Below the pieces are notes generated by a model. The model was not told where the DNA came from and made no database searches. It saw only the letters and a list, made by a program, of their open reading frames with translations. Below are positions 52,733 through 62,350 of a stretch of DNA of 64,000 nucleotides, one piece after another (position 1 is the stretch's first letter; the number at the start of each line of letters is the position of its first letter). The position numbers were made by a program, and so were the translations under genes. This DNA comes from Clostridiales bacterium (lineage in GTDB: Bacteria > Bacillota > Clostridia > Oscillospirales > Acutalibacteraceae): NCBI GenBank assembly GCA_012840445.1, contig DULI01000005.1, positions 124,001 through 188,000 on the forward strand, given 5' to 3'.

Positions 52733-54325
52733 ATGATATCTACCGTTAAGGTAAATAGAATTCCCGATATTGTACGATTAACCGGGAAAGATACATTTCT
52801 GGCAAAGCCCTGCGGCAGCTATTTTGAACACAATGACATTAAAGTAACCTTTGACAATGCACAGGACACCCTTTCAGTAAGCCTTACCGCGCAGGACACA
52901 CCCGTTCGCTTTATACAGCTTCGCTGGCACGGGGAGTTTAACGCAGAGGCCAAATTTTTGGGCGACGCAGTCGAGCGTGGCTACGGCAACCTTGAATGGC
53001 GCGGCCTTGTGCCCCATCGCCTTATGCCCTGGTATTTTCTTGCCTCCGACAAGAAAGAGACAATGGGCTTCGGGGTCAAAGTGCGCCCCAACGCTTTCGC
53101 CTTCTGGATGTGCGACCGGCAGGGCGTGACTCTCTGGCTTGATGTGCGCTGCGGCTCAAAAGGGGTAGTTTTAAATGGCAGGGAACTGCAGCTTGCCAGC
53201 ATAGTCACCGACCATACGGAAGACAAAGACCCCTTTGATTTTCTTACAGGCTTTTGCGCCAAAATGTGCCAGGACCCGCTTCTGCCGCCCACGCCCATAT
53301 ACGGCAGCAATAACTGGTATTATGCCTACGGCAACAGCTCCCACGAAGAAGTTTTGCAGGACGCCAGGATACTTTCAGAACTCACCCAAGGCCTTGAAAA
53401 CCGCCCCTACATGGTAATAGACGACTGCTGGCAGCCGCTGGCGCTTACCACCGGCGCGGCGGGAAGGCCCCATGACCACGGCAACAGCCGTTTTCCCGAC
53501 ATGGCAAGGCTCGCGAGCGAAATAAGAGCCCTTGGCGTACGCCCGGGCATTTGGATTCGCCCGCAGCGCACCAGCGAGATGTTCTTGGACCGGCGCCTTC
53601 GCTGCGACCGGGACCAGAATTACCTCGATATCACCGAGCCAGAGGCGTTAAAGCTAATAGCCGAGGACGTCAACCGTGTCACCGGAGAATGGGGCTATGA
53701 ATTTTTAAAGTATGATTTTGTCACATTTGACGCACTGGGAAGATTTTTCTTCAATCCCCTTGACGCAATACATTTACAAAACGGCTGGGCATGGCACGAC
53801 CGCACCAAAACCAACGCCGAGGCAATAAAGGGAGTATATAAAACAATACTCGACAATTCCAACGGTGCCATAATCCTTGGCTGCAACGTGGTGGGACACC
53901 TTGCGGCAGGGCTTGTACACATGCACCGCAGCGGTGATGATACCAGCGGCCACAACTGGGACCGCACCGTGATAATGGGCGTCAATACCCTTGCCTTCAG
54001 GCTCGCACAGCACAAAAACTTCTTCCACATCGACGCCGACTGTGTGGGAATTACCGAAAACATAGACTGGGAATACAATAGGCGCTTTTTGAAACTGCTG
54101 GCTTTAAGCGGCACCCCGCTGTTTGCGTCCATTAAGCCCAGCGCCCTCACCCAGGACATGAAAGCCGACCTTAAGGAGGCCTTTGAGCTTGCCTCAAGGC
54201 AGGAAAACACAATGAAGCCCCTTGACTGGTTCGAAACCTCAATACCCACCAGGTATTTAATCGACGGAAAAGAACACGAGTTTGACTGGATGCTGCCCCA
54301 CGGCTTCAACGGCTTTTCGGCATAG
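52733..54325 (+). CDS. Clan GH-D alpha-galactosidase-like glycoside hydrolase
   Basis: A 530-residue cytoplasmic enzyme. The N-terminal beta-sandwich (about 1-185) precedes a TIM barrel with YMVIDDCWQP, FPDMARLASEIRALGVRPGIWIRP, the nucleophile Asp in FLKYDFVTFD at about 325, and a likely acid/base Asp in HRSGDDTSGHNW at about 404. The layout fits GH36 (melibiase-like) or a close clan GH-D family. The product would be alpha-galactose or alpha-N-acetylgalactosamine; sequence does not decide. No sugar transporter is adjacent. Terminator at 54347. Confidence 0.82.
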   Translation: MISTVKVNRIPDIVRLTGKDTFLAKPCGSYFEHNDIKVTFDNAQDTLSVSLTAQDTPVRFIQLRWHGEFNAEAKFLGDAVERGYGNLEWRGLVPHRLMPWYFLASDKKETMGFGVKVRPNAFAFWMCDRQGVTLWLDVRCGSKGVVLNGRELQLASIVTDHTEDKDPFDFLTGFCAKMCQDPLLPPTPIYGSNNWYYAYGNSSHEEVLQDARILSELTQGLENRPYMVIDDCWQPLALTTGAAGRPHDHGNSRFPDMARLASEIRALGVRPGIWIRPQRTSEMFLDRRLRCDRDQNYLDITEPEALKLIAEDVNRVTGEWGYEFLKYDFVTFDALGRFFFNPLDAIHLQNGWAWHDRTKTNAEAIKGVYKTILDNSNGAIILGCNVVGHLAAGLVHMHRSGDDTSGHNWDRTVIMGVNTLAFRLAQHKNFFHIDADCVGITENIDWEYNRRFLKLLALSGTPLFASIKPSALTQDMKADLKEAFELASRQENTMKPLDWFETSIPTRYLIDGKEHEFDWMLPHGFNGFSA

Positions 54326-54346
54326 AAACATTACATATATTCGCAA

Positions 54347-54390
54347 AAAGGATTGAATTCTGCTTGCCAGAACTCAATCCTTTATTATTT
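54347..54390. terminator. Terminator between GH-D gene and degV
   Basis: AAAGGATTGA (54347-54356) and TCAATCCTTT (54374-54383) with an inner TTCTG/CAGAA stem, followed by ATTATTTATT. T-rich on both sides, so probably bidirectional. Confidence 0.8.
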
Positions 54391-54430
54391 ATTACTTTAT
54401 GAATAAACCCAAGCCAAGTAATGCTGCCCG

Positions 54431-55303
54431 TTATCTGTGCTTCCCCAAAAAGAAGACCGCCACCGTCCCCGGCCCTGCATGGGCGCCGATTACCGGGCCT
54501 ATATAGTTTATAATTACCCTTTCGGGTTTAAAATTTGCCTTTACCTGTTTTTCAAGGTACTCTGCGTCCTCAATGCAGTCGGCATGGCTTATAAACACCG
54601 TCTGGGGCTCGGTGTCAATATAGGTCTTCTTCATATTTTCAATCAGCGCGTCCAGCGACTGCCGCCTGCCCCTCACCTTGCCAACAGGCTTTAGCTTTCC
54701 CTCATCATCCACATGCAGCACCGGCTTTATACCCAAAAAGGTGCCCACTATAGCCTTGGTGGCGGTTAGCCTTCCCCCACGTTTTAAGTGGTTCAGGTCA
54801 TCTACCGTAAACCAGTGGCAGACCTTAAGGCGGTTCTCCGTCACCCATTCCGCCACCTCATCAATGCTTCTTCCTGAATCGCGAAGCTTTGCGGCATAGT
54901 AAACCACCAGGCCCTCCCCCATGGAGGCGCTTTTTGTGTCAATGGTAATAATCTTTCTTTCGGGGTACTGCTCTTTCAGCTGCTGGACCGCCATTACAGA
55001 TGACTGATAGGTACCGCTTAGCTGAGAGGAAAAGGCAAGTATCAGCACATCTTTGCCCTGTTTAAGTAAAGGTTCAATCAGATCAAGATAGGTAGTACTG
55101 TTTACCTGCGCGGTGGAAGCGGTTTTGCCCTCCCGCAGAAGATTGTAAAACTCGGGCGGCTCCAGTTTCCTGTCAAACACATTGTCCGAAAAAGCCCTGC
55201 CCTCAACCGTAAACTCCATAGGTATTACTCTAACATCAAGCTCGCGTATAAGCTGCGCCGTCAAATCGCAGGTGGACTCGGTCACAATCTCAAATCTTGC
55301 CAT
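54431..55303 (-). CDS. DegV family fatty-acid-binding protein
   Basis: A 290-residue DegV/FakB-type protein. FEIVTESTCDLT at the start, VRVIPMEFTVEGRAFSDN, a KTASTAQVNSTTYLDL segment, LAFSSQLSGTYQSSVMA and DDLNHLKRGGRLTATKA are family signatures. The Ser and Arg residues of the acyl-binding pocket are present. FakB proteins present fatty acids to the kinase FakA. The ATG at 55301-55303 has GAGAGGG. A promoter is seen at 55421-55449. Confidence 0.9.
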   Translation of the reverse strand: MARFEIVTESTCDLTAQLIRELDVRVIPMEFTVEGRAFSDNVFDRKLEPPEFYNLLREGKTASTAQVNSTTYLDLIEPLLKQGKDVLILAFSSQLSGTYQSSVMAVQQLKEQYPERKIITIDTKSASMGEGLVVYYAAKLRDSGRSIDEVAEWVTENRLKVCHWFTVDDLNHLKRGGRLTATKAIVGTFLGIKPVLHVDDEGKLKPVGKVRGRRQSLDALIENMKKTYIDTEPQTVFISHADCIEDAEYLEKQVKANFKPERVIINYIGPVIGAHAGPGTVAVFFLGKHR

Positions 55304-55420
55304 ACCAATCCCTCTCAATTCTTTTTAATCGCCAGGGTTATCTAATTAATTATTGACCGCTAACCTCCAAAATATAACGCCTGTTACCTACCATTCCGGT
55401 AGATTTATACAGTTTGGTAT

Positions 55421-55449
55421 AATATATAGCATATCGGCGTTATATTCAA
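55421..55449 (-). promoter_or_regulatory. SigA promoter of degV
   Basis: On the minus strand TTGAAT (55444-55449) and TATATT (55421-55426) are separated by 17 bases. The leader of about 110 bases contains a small CTACCGGAATGGTAG hairpin. Confidence 0.7.
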
Positions 55450-55497
55450 GAGGTTTTTTGCATTTTAATAAAAATAATTATAAGGCCCACGATTGCA

Positions 55498-55526
55498 TAG
55501 ACACAGCGGCAGAATTTGTGTATAAT
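55498..55526 (+). promoter_or_regulatory. SigA promoter of purC-guaA
   Basis: TAGACA (55498-55503) and TATAAT (55521-55526) with a 17-base spacer, 42 bases before the purC start. The leader is too short for a purine riboswitch. Confidence 0.8.
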
Positions 55527-55567
55527 TAGCAAAGAATGGTTTATTTTGATTAAAGGGAAGGTTTCGC

Positions 55568-56278
55568 ATGGAAAAAAGAGAGCTTCTGTACGAAGGAAAG
55601 GCAAAGAAGGTCTACAAAACCGACGACCCCGGGCTTTATATTGTCGAATATAAAGACGACGCCACAGCCTTTAACGGCTTAAAAAAAGGTAGCATTGAGG
55701 GAAAAGGCGTGGTAAACAACCGCATGTCCAACCTTTTGTTTAAGCTGCTGGCAGGCGCGGGCGTCCCCAACCACTTTGTCGAGGAAATCAACGACCGCGA
55801 GACAGTAGTCAAAAAAGTCACCATCATCCCGCTTGAAGTAATCATCCGCAACACCGCCGCCGGCAGTTTCTCAAAGCGCTTTGGCGTGGAAGAGGGAACA
55901 AAGCTAAAAAACCCAACAATCGAGTTTTGCTTAAAAGACGACGCTCTGGGCGACCCCATGATAAACGATTACCACATCACCGCCATCGGCGTTGCCACAA
56001 GGCAGGAGCTCGACAAAATCGCGCAAATGGCCTTTAAGGTAAACGAGGTTTTAATAGAATTCTTTGAAAAAATCGGCATCGAGCTTATAGACTTTAAACT
56101 GGAATTCGGCAAGACCCCCGACGGGGAAATAATCCTGGCCGACGAAATCTCCCCCGACACCTGCCGGCTCTGGGACTTAAAAACCCGCGAAAAGCTTGAC
56201 AAGGACCGCTTCCGCAGGGACCTTGGAAATGTCGAAGAGGCATACAAAGAGGTATTCAAGCGGCTCGGCTTGCAATAA
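55568..56278 (+). CDS. purC: SAICAR synthetase
   Basis: A 236-residue enzyme of purine synthesis joining CAIR and aspartate. [16 protein letters not shown] at the start is the ATP-binding part. [38 protein letters not shown] and the [29 protein letters not shown] block are all conserved. It is followed by guaA after 24 bases, a purC-guaA pair under one promoter. Confidence 0.96.
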   Translation: MEKRELLYEGKAKKVYKTDDPGLYIVEYKDDATAFNGLKKGSIEGKGVVNNRMSNLLFKLLAGAGVPNHFVEEINDRETVVKKVTIIPLEVIIRNTAAGSFSKRFGVEEGTKLKNPTIEFCLKDDALGDPMINDYHITAIGVATRQELDKIAQMAFKVNEVLIEFFEKIGIELIDFKLEFGKTPDGEIILADEISPDTCRLWDLKTREKLDKDRFRRDLGNVEEAYKEVFKRLGLQ

Positions 56279-56302
56279 TCCATTTCAAAGGCAGGATTGT
56301 AT

Positions 56303-57823
56303 ATGGACAAAATTCTGGTTTTGGACTTTGGCGGCCACTACAACCAGCTTGTAGCCAAAGCAGTCAGGGAAAACAATGTGTATTCCGAAATAAAGCCCCA
56401 CACCGAACCTGTCTGGAAAATTAAAGAGGCAGGCTACAAGGGTATAATCCTCACCGGCGGGCAGGACAGCGTTAATGAGGAGCAGTTTGCCGTCAGCCGC
56501 CAGCTTTTCGAACTGGACATCCCCATCCTCGGTATCTGCTACGGCGCCCACCTTATCGCCCACACGCTTGGCGGATTGGTGGAAGCTGGCCCGCAGGAGC
56601 AGGGAAAAACCCCTTTGGTGGTGGACACCTCAAGCCAGCTCTTTGACGGGCTTGACAAACATTCTGTCTGCTTCATGAGCCACACCGAACATATAAAACG
56701 CGTGCCGGTAGGCTTCAAAATCACCGCAAGGACTGAAGAGTGCGCGGTGGCGGCAATGGAAAACCCGCCAAGCAGGATATACGCCGTTCAGTTCCACCCC
56801 GAGCTTGACCAGGAAACAGGCAGGGCAGTAATCAGGAACTTTCTGTATAATATCTGCGGCTGCAAGGGTGAATGGACCATCGACGCCTTTATCGAAAGCA
56901 CCGTTCAAAGCTTAAAAGAGAAAATCGGCGAAAAAAGGGTGCTTTGCGCCCTATCCGGAGGCGTCGATTCCTCGGTTTCGGCACTTCTGCTTCACAAGGC
57001 GGTGGGAGAGCAGCTTACCTGCATATTCGTCGACCACGGGCTGCTTCGCAAGAACGAGCCCGAAGAGGTCACGGCGCTGTTTAAGGAAAAATTCGGCGGC
57101 AACTTCATAGCCATCGACGCGCGCCAGAGGTTCTTAAGCAAACTAAAAGGCGTCACCGACCCCGAACAGAAGCGCAAGATCATAGGCGAGGAATTCATCC
57201 GCGTATTTGAAGAGGAAGCCCAGAAAATCGGAAAAGTAGACTTTTTGGTACAGGGCACCATATACCCCGACATAATAGAAAGCGGCGTGGGCAACGCCAA
57301 ATTAGTCAAGAGCCACCACAACGTGGGCGGCCTGCCCGAGCACATCGATTTCGAGGAGATAATCGAACCTCTGCGCGACCTCTTTAAGGATGAGGTGCGC
57401 AAAGTGGGGCTCAAGCTTGGCATGCCCGAAAAAATGGTCTACCGCCAGCCCTTCCCCGGCCCCGGCCTGGGCGTTCGGGTTCTCGGCGAAATCACAGAAG
57501 AAAAGCTAGAGCTATTAAAAGAGGCCGACGCCATATTCAGGGAAGAAATAGCCAGGGCGGAGCTTGACCGCAGCATTGCCCAGTACTTTGCGGTACTTAC
57601 CGATATGAAGAGTGTCGGCGTTAAGGACAACCAGCGCACCTACGAGCACACCGTTGTGCTGCGCGCCGTCAACACCACCGACTTCATGACCGCCGACTGG
57701 GCGCAAATCCCCTTCGAAGTGTTAAAATCCGCCTCCCTTCGCATTGTAAACGAGGTCAAGGGTATCAACCGCGTGGTCTACGATATCACCCCCAAACCCC
57801 CGGGAACGATAGAGTGGGAATAG
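56303..57823 (+). CDS. guaA: GMP synthase (glutamine-hydrolysing)
   Basis: A 506-residue enzyme converting XMP to GMP. The N-terminal class I amidotransferase domain has the Cys nucleophile in [13 protein letters not shown] and the His/Glu pair in [11 protein letters not shown]. The ATP-pyrophosphatase domain has the P-loop [16 protein letters not shown] at about 218. The C-terminal dimerisation domain ends in [14 protein letters not shown]. The ATG at 56303 has AGGCAGGA before it. Confidence 0.97.
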   Translation: MDKILVLDFGGHYNQLVAKAVRENNVYSEIKPHTEPVWKIKEAGYKGIILTGGQDSVNEEQFAVSRQLFELDIPILGICYGAHLIAHTLGGLVEAGPQEQGKTPLVVDTSSQLFDGLDKHSVCFMSHTEHIKRVPVGFKITARTEECAVAAMENPPSRIYAVQFHPELDQETGRAVIRNFLYNICGCKGEWTIDAFIESTVQSLKEKIGEKRVLCALSGGVDSSVSALLLHKAVGEQLTCIFVDHGLLRKNEPEEVTALFKEKFGGNFIAIDARQRFLSKLKGVTDPEQKRKIIGEEFIRVFEEEAQKIGKVDFLVQGTIYPDIIESGVGNAKLVKSHHNVGGLPEHIDFEEIIEPLRDLFKDEVRKVGLKLGMPEKMVYRQPFPGPGLGVRVLGEITEEKLELLKEADAIFREEIARAELDRSIAQYFAVLTDMKSVGVKDNQRTYEHTVVLRAVNTTDFMTADWAQIPFEVLKSASLRIVNEVKGINRVVYDITPKPPGTIEWE

Positions 57824-58270
57824 AATTCACAATGCCACGAAACCCAGTAAACAAGGGTTTTTCGGGGCATTTTGTATTGATGTGCAAGCATTACGCTCCA
57901 AGCCTAACAGAAGTCGGGAAATACTCCACCAACTGAAGTATAATTTCACGTCATGAGAAAGATAAAACCTTTCGGGGGAACCTCCAATAACCCGGAAAAC
58001 ATCGCATTTACGGCACTGTGGAATGTGTATATGGGTTAGGAGTAAATTATGACGCAAGTGCCGTTTATTGTGCCAAGCGCCCCAAAACAGGAGTAAAATA
58101 CTGCAATATTAAAGCCGGTGCCGAGAATCTTGATAAACAGATGACGCAATCTATTTTAACGGCTGCGGCGGAGCAACATACGAAATACGCCGAAAATAAT
58201 CCGCCGAAATGTTTTTAAAATTAGCCATAAAAAAGGCCTTTTTTTACCTTTTCCTTTTTTTCTTGCACAC
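57824..58270. other. Decayed or non-coding stretch after guaA
   Basis: About 450 bases with no gene of normal length. A weak hairpin (CGAAACCC with GGGTTTTTCG) lies at 57838-57864. An AGGAG followed by ATG at 58048 opens only a 15-codon frame (MTQVPFIVPSAPKQE), and another frame ends in AENNPPKCF at 58218. The mixture of good start signals and short broken frames suggests remnants of a deleted gene. I cannot assign a parent. Confidence 0.4.
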
Positions 58271-58306
58271 AAAGCCCTATAAGCGGAAGCTTATAGGGCT
58301 TTTTTC
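58271..58306 (+). terminator. Terminator-like hairpin before the M48 gene 3' end
   Basis: AAAGCCCTATAAGC (58271-58284) and GCTTATAGGGCTTT (58289-58302) form a 14-base-pair stem with a GGAA tetraloop and a T-run on the plus strand. It could also end the minus-strand M48 transcript, although its U-tract there is weaker. Confidence 0.75.
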
Positions 58307-60308
58307 ATCTCTTTACAAGCAGTGAATTTTCCACCTTGGAAATCCTGCGGCCGAATCGGGGATTTGCATTTAAATCCAGCAAAAAACAGGGCGTTTCAAG
58401 CCGGTTAAGTATCTCCCATATTTCATCCGTGTTTTCAAGGGATCTACCCTTTAGAATTAGTTTTGACGCCTTTTGTTTAGAAGTAACCCCTACAACCAAA
58501 AGGTCGTGCTCGGAGTATTTTAGTTTTTTGGTGGCTATGTAAACCCTTTTTATACTGGGGATTTTCTCTAGCTCGGCTTTTAATTTCTCGCGCTGTTCCT
58601 GCTTAATATCTGCTTCAACAAAATTATCGGTTAAATACAGGTTTTCTGCTTCATCAATCTTTTTTCTGTAAATTTCCGACTGTTCCTCAGCCCAGTCTCT
58701 CATCTCTTTCTTTTTATCCTTCATGCCGTTTCTTTCAAGAAACTCCAGAATCACCTGCAAGCCCACATCAATAAAATCGCTGTCCTTTTCAATTGCTAAT
58801 TTTACCCTTTCAATCCCGCTTTCATCGTCGCGGTTTAAATATATAAGGCCGCTTCTAAAAAGCGCCGGGGCATAATCGCTGTCCCTTTCGAGCATAGATT
58901 CATATATTTTAAGCGCCTCGTCGGTTTTTCCAAGGTTTTCATAGGCCATCGCGTTTTCAAGATTTTTTTCGTTATCGTCCGATAACCCAAAAGACTCTGT
59001 AAGTTCTTGGCTTTTCTTATAATCGTCAGTGAAATCTTCCCAATGCTCCTTCATGTTTTCAAGCCATTCCAAATTCAAATCATCAACAATTTTGCGTACT
59101 ACGAGAGAATCCGACTTGTTAAAGTAAACCTCAAAATCAAAATCATCCACGCCGATTTCAACCATTCTTTCCTTAAAGCTTGGGTGGCTGTCAGCTTTGT
59201 TGGATATCCGCTTTAAAACCTTTAAAACCTTATTGATTAAAACATCCCTGTTGCGCTCAAAATACTCCAAAAAATTGTCGACAATTAAATCATAAATATT
59301 CGTTGGTGCCTTTTCAAAGGCGCGAATATCAAATTTGCTCTCCTCAACAGGCAAATTCAAATAATGGCTTAACACTCCTACCTTCATCAGTGACCTGGCG
59401 TATGTTTCCTTGCCGCTGTGTTTCGCCGCCTCCCTGTCCGCCAAAATCTCTTTATTTTTAGAACTGCAAAGCCCTCCAACAACGCCTTGGCGATAATCCC
59501 GCGGTTTTGAACATTCTCTAAAATTTTACCCCACCTTATTATAGTGCGGTTGATTTTATTCGAAATATACGTGTCTTTCCTGAACATATGTGAAAATTCG
59601 TGAACGAAAATGGACTCCAGTTCTTCGGTAGTAAACAACATCAGAAGATAAAGCCCTACAAACAGCACATTTTCGCTTTTACGCCCAGAGCCCGTAGGGT
59701 TTTGGGCAACACCACAGTCCATGCCGCCCATGACTATAATCTTATCAAGTTTCGGCGCGTTTGTTTTTTAACCTTGCTCTTTCTATCGTTTCAAGAATTT
59801 CAGGAGCGTTTTCGGCCGTTAATTCATACCCCTCTACCGGCGGATATTTTATGTACAGGGATTTTATAATTGTAAATAACACCCCGAAAAGCCCCGCTAC
59901 AAATATGCCAAAACCGCCAACGCTGACCTGGGCTTCAATCCCAATGGCAATAATACCTTCAATGGATAAAAAAATTAAAACAAAAAGTAGGATAATATAC
60001 CTCGTCCCATGCCCCAAAAGCCGTTTGAATTCCTTGTAAAACTGTTTTGGGTCTTCCTCCGACAGGTTGACTAAAGAAAGGAAAAAATCTTTGTCTAACC
60101 GTTGTTGGTCTTCAGGGGATTTTTTATACGCTAAACTTAAAAAGAACAAAAGCGCAAAACTTGCAAGTCCCATTACCCCCATTACAAAAGGGATATCTTC
60201 TGCTGCACCCGTAAAGGCCATAACAACGCAAAGTACAGCCGAAAACCCTACCAACCCCGCGCTAATAAATATATATTTATCCAACAATCCGGTTCTTGGA
60301 TTCCTCAT
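58305..60308 (-). pseudogene. M48-type membrane metallopeptidase gene with two frameshifts
   Basis: Read on the minus strand, three pieces make one protein of about 668 residues. Piece one (60308 to about 59750) has two pairs of transmembrane helices and ends ...ERARLKNK. Piece two, in another frame, begins near APKLDKIIV and MGGMDCG and holds the zinc motif HEFSH. Piece three, back in the first frame, supplies EILADREAAKHSG with the third zinc ligand, then a long helical/TPR-like tail (AMAYENLGKTDEALKIYESML). The first shift is in a run of six A near 59766-59771, where five would keep frame. The second is in a run of five A near 59456-59461, where six would. All catalytic motifs survive, so the break is recent, phase-variable, or a sequencing error. 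An intact protein would be a HtpX/Ste24-like protease. Confidence 0.8.
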
Positions 60309-60524
60309 TTGTAAATTCTCCTTAAAAAAGTCCGCTTTATACGGCCAATTGCCATTTAATATTATTTTAAACCATGCCTATTCTCAACATAATTATTAGC
60401 AATTTATGAAATTGATGGATATAAATTTTATAAACCCAATAGTCAATCCTTCCTTTATAAATTCCTTACTTGATATCGATTTCCGCCTCAACTTAAAAAC
60501 ATAAAAATACAAAAGCAATTTTCC

Positions 60525-60568
60525 GCCTTAAATTTCCCTTATAGCGGGGAAATTTAAGGCTTTTTTGT
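60525..60568 (+). terminator. Orphan terminator in intergenic region
   Basis: GCCTTAAATTTCCC (60525-60538) and GGGAAATTTAAGGC (60547-60560) form a perfect 14-base-pair stem followed by TTTTTTG on the plus strand. No plus-strand gene precedes it between 60308 and 60525, so it may end an unseen small transcript. The rest of 60309-60806 is AT-rich spacer. Confidence 0.75.
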
Positions 60569-60621
60569 ATTCTTTGTAAAAATATCACTATCACTTTTTA
60601 TACACATCGCAAAAATTCTAC

Positions 60622-60650
60622 TTGCATTTTATCCAAATCGTAATTATAAT
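60622..60650 (+). promoter_or_regulatory. SigA promoter of the secreted beta-helix protein
   Basis: TTGCAT (60622-60627) and TATAAT (60645-60650) with a 17-base spacer. The leader is about 150 bases. Confidence 0.75.
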
Positions 60651-60806
60651 TAATTGGTAATAATTCCAAAAAATGGATAAAACAAAAATTTCTGTTCATA
60701 CTAAAGCAGGAATACATCCTAAAGCACCCACCCGGTAAAAACTCAAAAAACTTGTTTAATCGGGCGCCCAAAATTCATATACAAATTTTTAAGGAGGAAT
60801 CAAAAA

Positions 60807-62174
60807 ATGCAAAAGCTTCTCGCATTCCTACTCGCAACCATGCTTGTAATCACACTGCTGCCCGTAACTGCATTTGCTGCGGTCGACGTAACCCTCACAG
60901 TTGGCGAAGGCGGATATCCCACAATTCAAGAAGCCATCAACGCCACAGGTCCCGATGCCGGAACCTATACAATTATAGTCAAAGGCGGCAGGCACGGCGG
61001 CACTATTCAATTCACACAAAGGCCTAACATCAATATTGTCATCAAGGGTGAGGACGGCGCAACAATCACCGGAAATATGATTATCGACGGTGACGCCCGC
61101 GCTAATGGTACCGATACCGTCACCATCAGGGACATCTATTTCGATTACGAAGGCACTGGCACATTTATCATTGACCTGAAAAAGTTGAGCACCAGCACCA
61201 AAAACTATTCCTACACCCACAACGTAACAATCGAAAACTGCACCTTTAACGGTAACGGAAGAGGTTTCGCCATCTGCGCCGGGTCTTCAAGCGGAAACAC
61301 CGCATATAATACCGTTGTAAGAAACTGCGAATTCTACAACCTCGAGGGCGTACTCCAGGCCCGTTGCCAGGGACTTACGCTTGAAAATGTTACCGCCACA
61401 GTAGTAGAATGCGGACTTAATCTCTATAACAGCAGCAACATCACACTTAGAAACGTAAAAATCCACGCCGGTTACTATGTCCTTAGATTTGGTGAAAACA
61501 GCGGATCCGCCAACAACGGAACCGTTCCTATCGAAAACTGTGACCTTAAGAGCGATTCAATCGACCCACAAAGCAGCGTAATAGTTATCAGGCCCTCCTC
61601 TTCAGTCACCATGAACATTACTTCATCCGACATCATGGGCCAAGTATTTAATGCATCATCTCGCAGCGTAAGCATTAATGCAAATGATGTATACTGGAGC
61701 AAACGCACCCGCTTCGTAGGTTTTAATAATAATCAGCTTAATTTCGCAAATGACGCGGCAAGCCCCCACTGGTTCACCAACAATGAATACGAGGTCAAGG
61801 CCCGCGCCGAAATCGCTTATACAGTTGTGATTACTCCTAGCGTCGACTTTGGCGTAATCCACCGCAGTATGGACAAACAATCAAGACCTTTCCAGGTATC
61901 GGTTGTGGACGCCCTTATTGAGGACGGCGCCATGATTACCGTCCAAAATGTCTCCTCAGAAATGTTAATGAGAGACAAAGACGGGCTCGGAAACGAAACC
62001 CTTGCGTTTGAGCTGGAGCAGCCGGATGGATACTTCGAGTTCACACAGGAAGACCTGGCAGACGGCGAAGAGACCATCACGACCGCTGTCTCCTGCGAAC
62101 CGGCAAACTTAAGGGCGGCAGGTTCATATAAAGGCTATATGAATTTCACCATCACCTACGTTCCAGGAGAATAA
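60807..62174 (+). CDS. Secreted right-handed beta-helix protein
   Basis: A 455-residue exported protein. The signal peptide is residues 1-24 (LLPVTAFA at the cleavage site). Residues about 27-330 are a parallel beta-helix like that of pectate-lyase and PbH1-repeat proteins: GGYPTIQEAINAT at the start, and repeated strands such as VTIENCTFNGNGRGFAI, VVRNCEFYNLEGVLQ and NITLRNVKIHAGY. Residues about 335-455 are a beta-sandwich (VDFGVIHRSMDKQSRPFQVSVVDA and a MNFTITYVPGE end), similar to surface-protein modules with a F-G-x-I opening. No sorting signal or dockerin. It may bind or cleave polysaccharide; catalytic residues are not identifiable. GGAGG precedes the ATG. Confidence 0.82.
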   Translation: MQKLLAFLLATMLVITLLPVTAFAAVDVTLTVGEGGYPTIQEAINATGPDAGTYTIIVKGGRHGGTIQFTQRPNINIVIKGEDGATITGNMIIDGDARANGTDTVTIRDIYFDYEGTGTFIIDLKKLSTSTKNYSYTHNVTIENCTFNGNGRGFAICAGSSSGNTAYNTVVRNCEFYNLEGVLQARCQGLTLENVTATVVECGLNLYNSSNITLRNVKIHAGYYVLRFGENSGSANNGTVPIENCDLKSDSIDPQSSVIVIRPSSSVTMNITSSDIMGQVFNASSRSVSINANDVYWSKRTRFVGFNNNQLNFANDAASPHWFTNNEYEVKARAEIAYTVVITPSVDFGVIHRSMDKQSRPFQVSVVDALIEDGAMITVQNVSSEMLMRDKDGLGNETLAFELEQPDGYFEFTQEDLADGEETITTAVSCEPANLRAAGSYKGYMNFTITYVPGE

Positions 62175-62279
62175 GACTTAACCATCCCCCATGCCGCTGG
62201 CACCGGCGGCAAAAATTCGCAAACAGACCTTTCAGGCTCAATAAGAATAAACAACCAAATATTAAACCAAACAATTTAA

Positions 62280-62316
62280 AACCGCAGCGGCAGTTATTTA
62301 TCGCTGCGGTTAGTTT
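62280..62316 (+). terminator. Terminator of the beta-helix protein gene
   Basis: AACCGCAGCG (62280-62289) and CGCTGCGGTT (62302-62311) form a 10-base-pair stem, followed by AGTTTC. Confidence 0.7.
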
Positions 62317-62350
62317 CATCGACTAAATTTTTCATTCAAAAACAGTAAAC

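Noticed and set aside
55304-55567. Purine riboswitch before purC
   Set aside because: The short leader after the promoter lacks the conserved three-way junction sequences.
58018-58218. A 66-codon frame as a real gene
   Set aside because: No ribosome site at its start, atypical composition, no domain, and it overlaps a better-initiated but broken frame.
59750-59790. Programmed -1 ribosomal frameshift at the A-AAA-AAC heptamer in the M48 gene
   Set aside because: The heptamer is present in the right phase, but a -1 shift gives the wrong frame. The downstream APKLDKIIV segment needs a +1 shift, which the heptamer does not promote. An indel is simpler.
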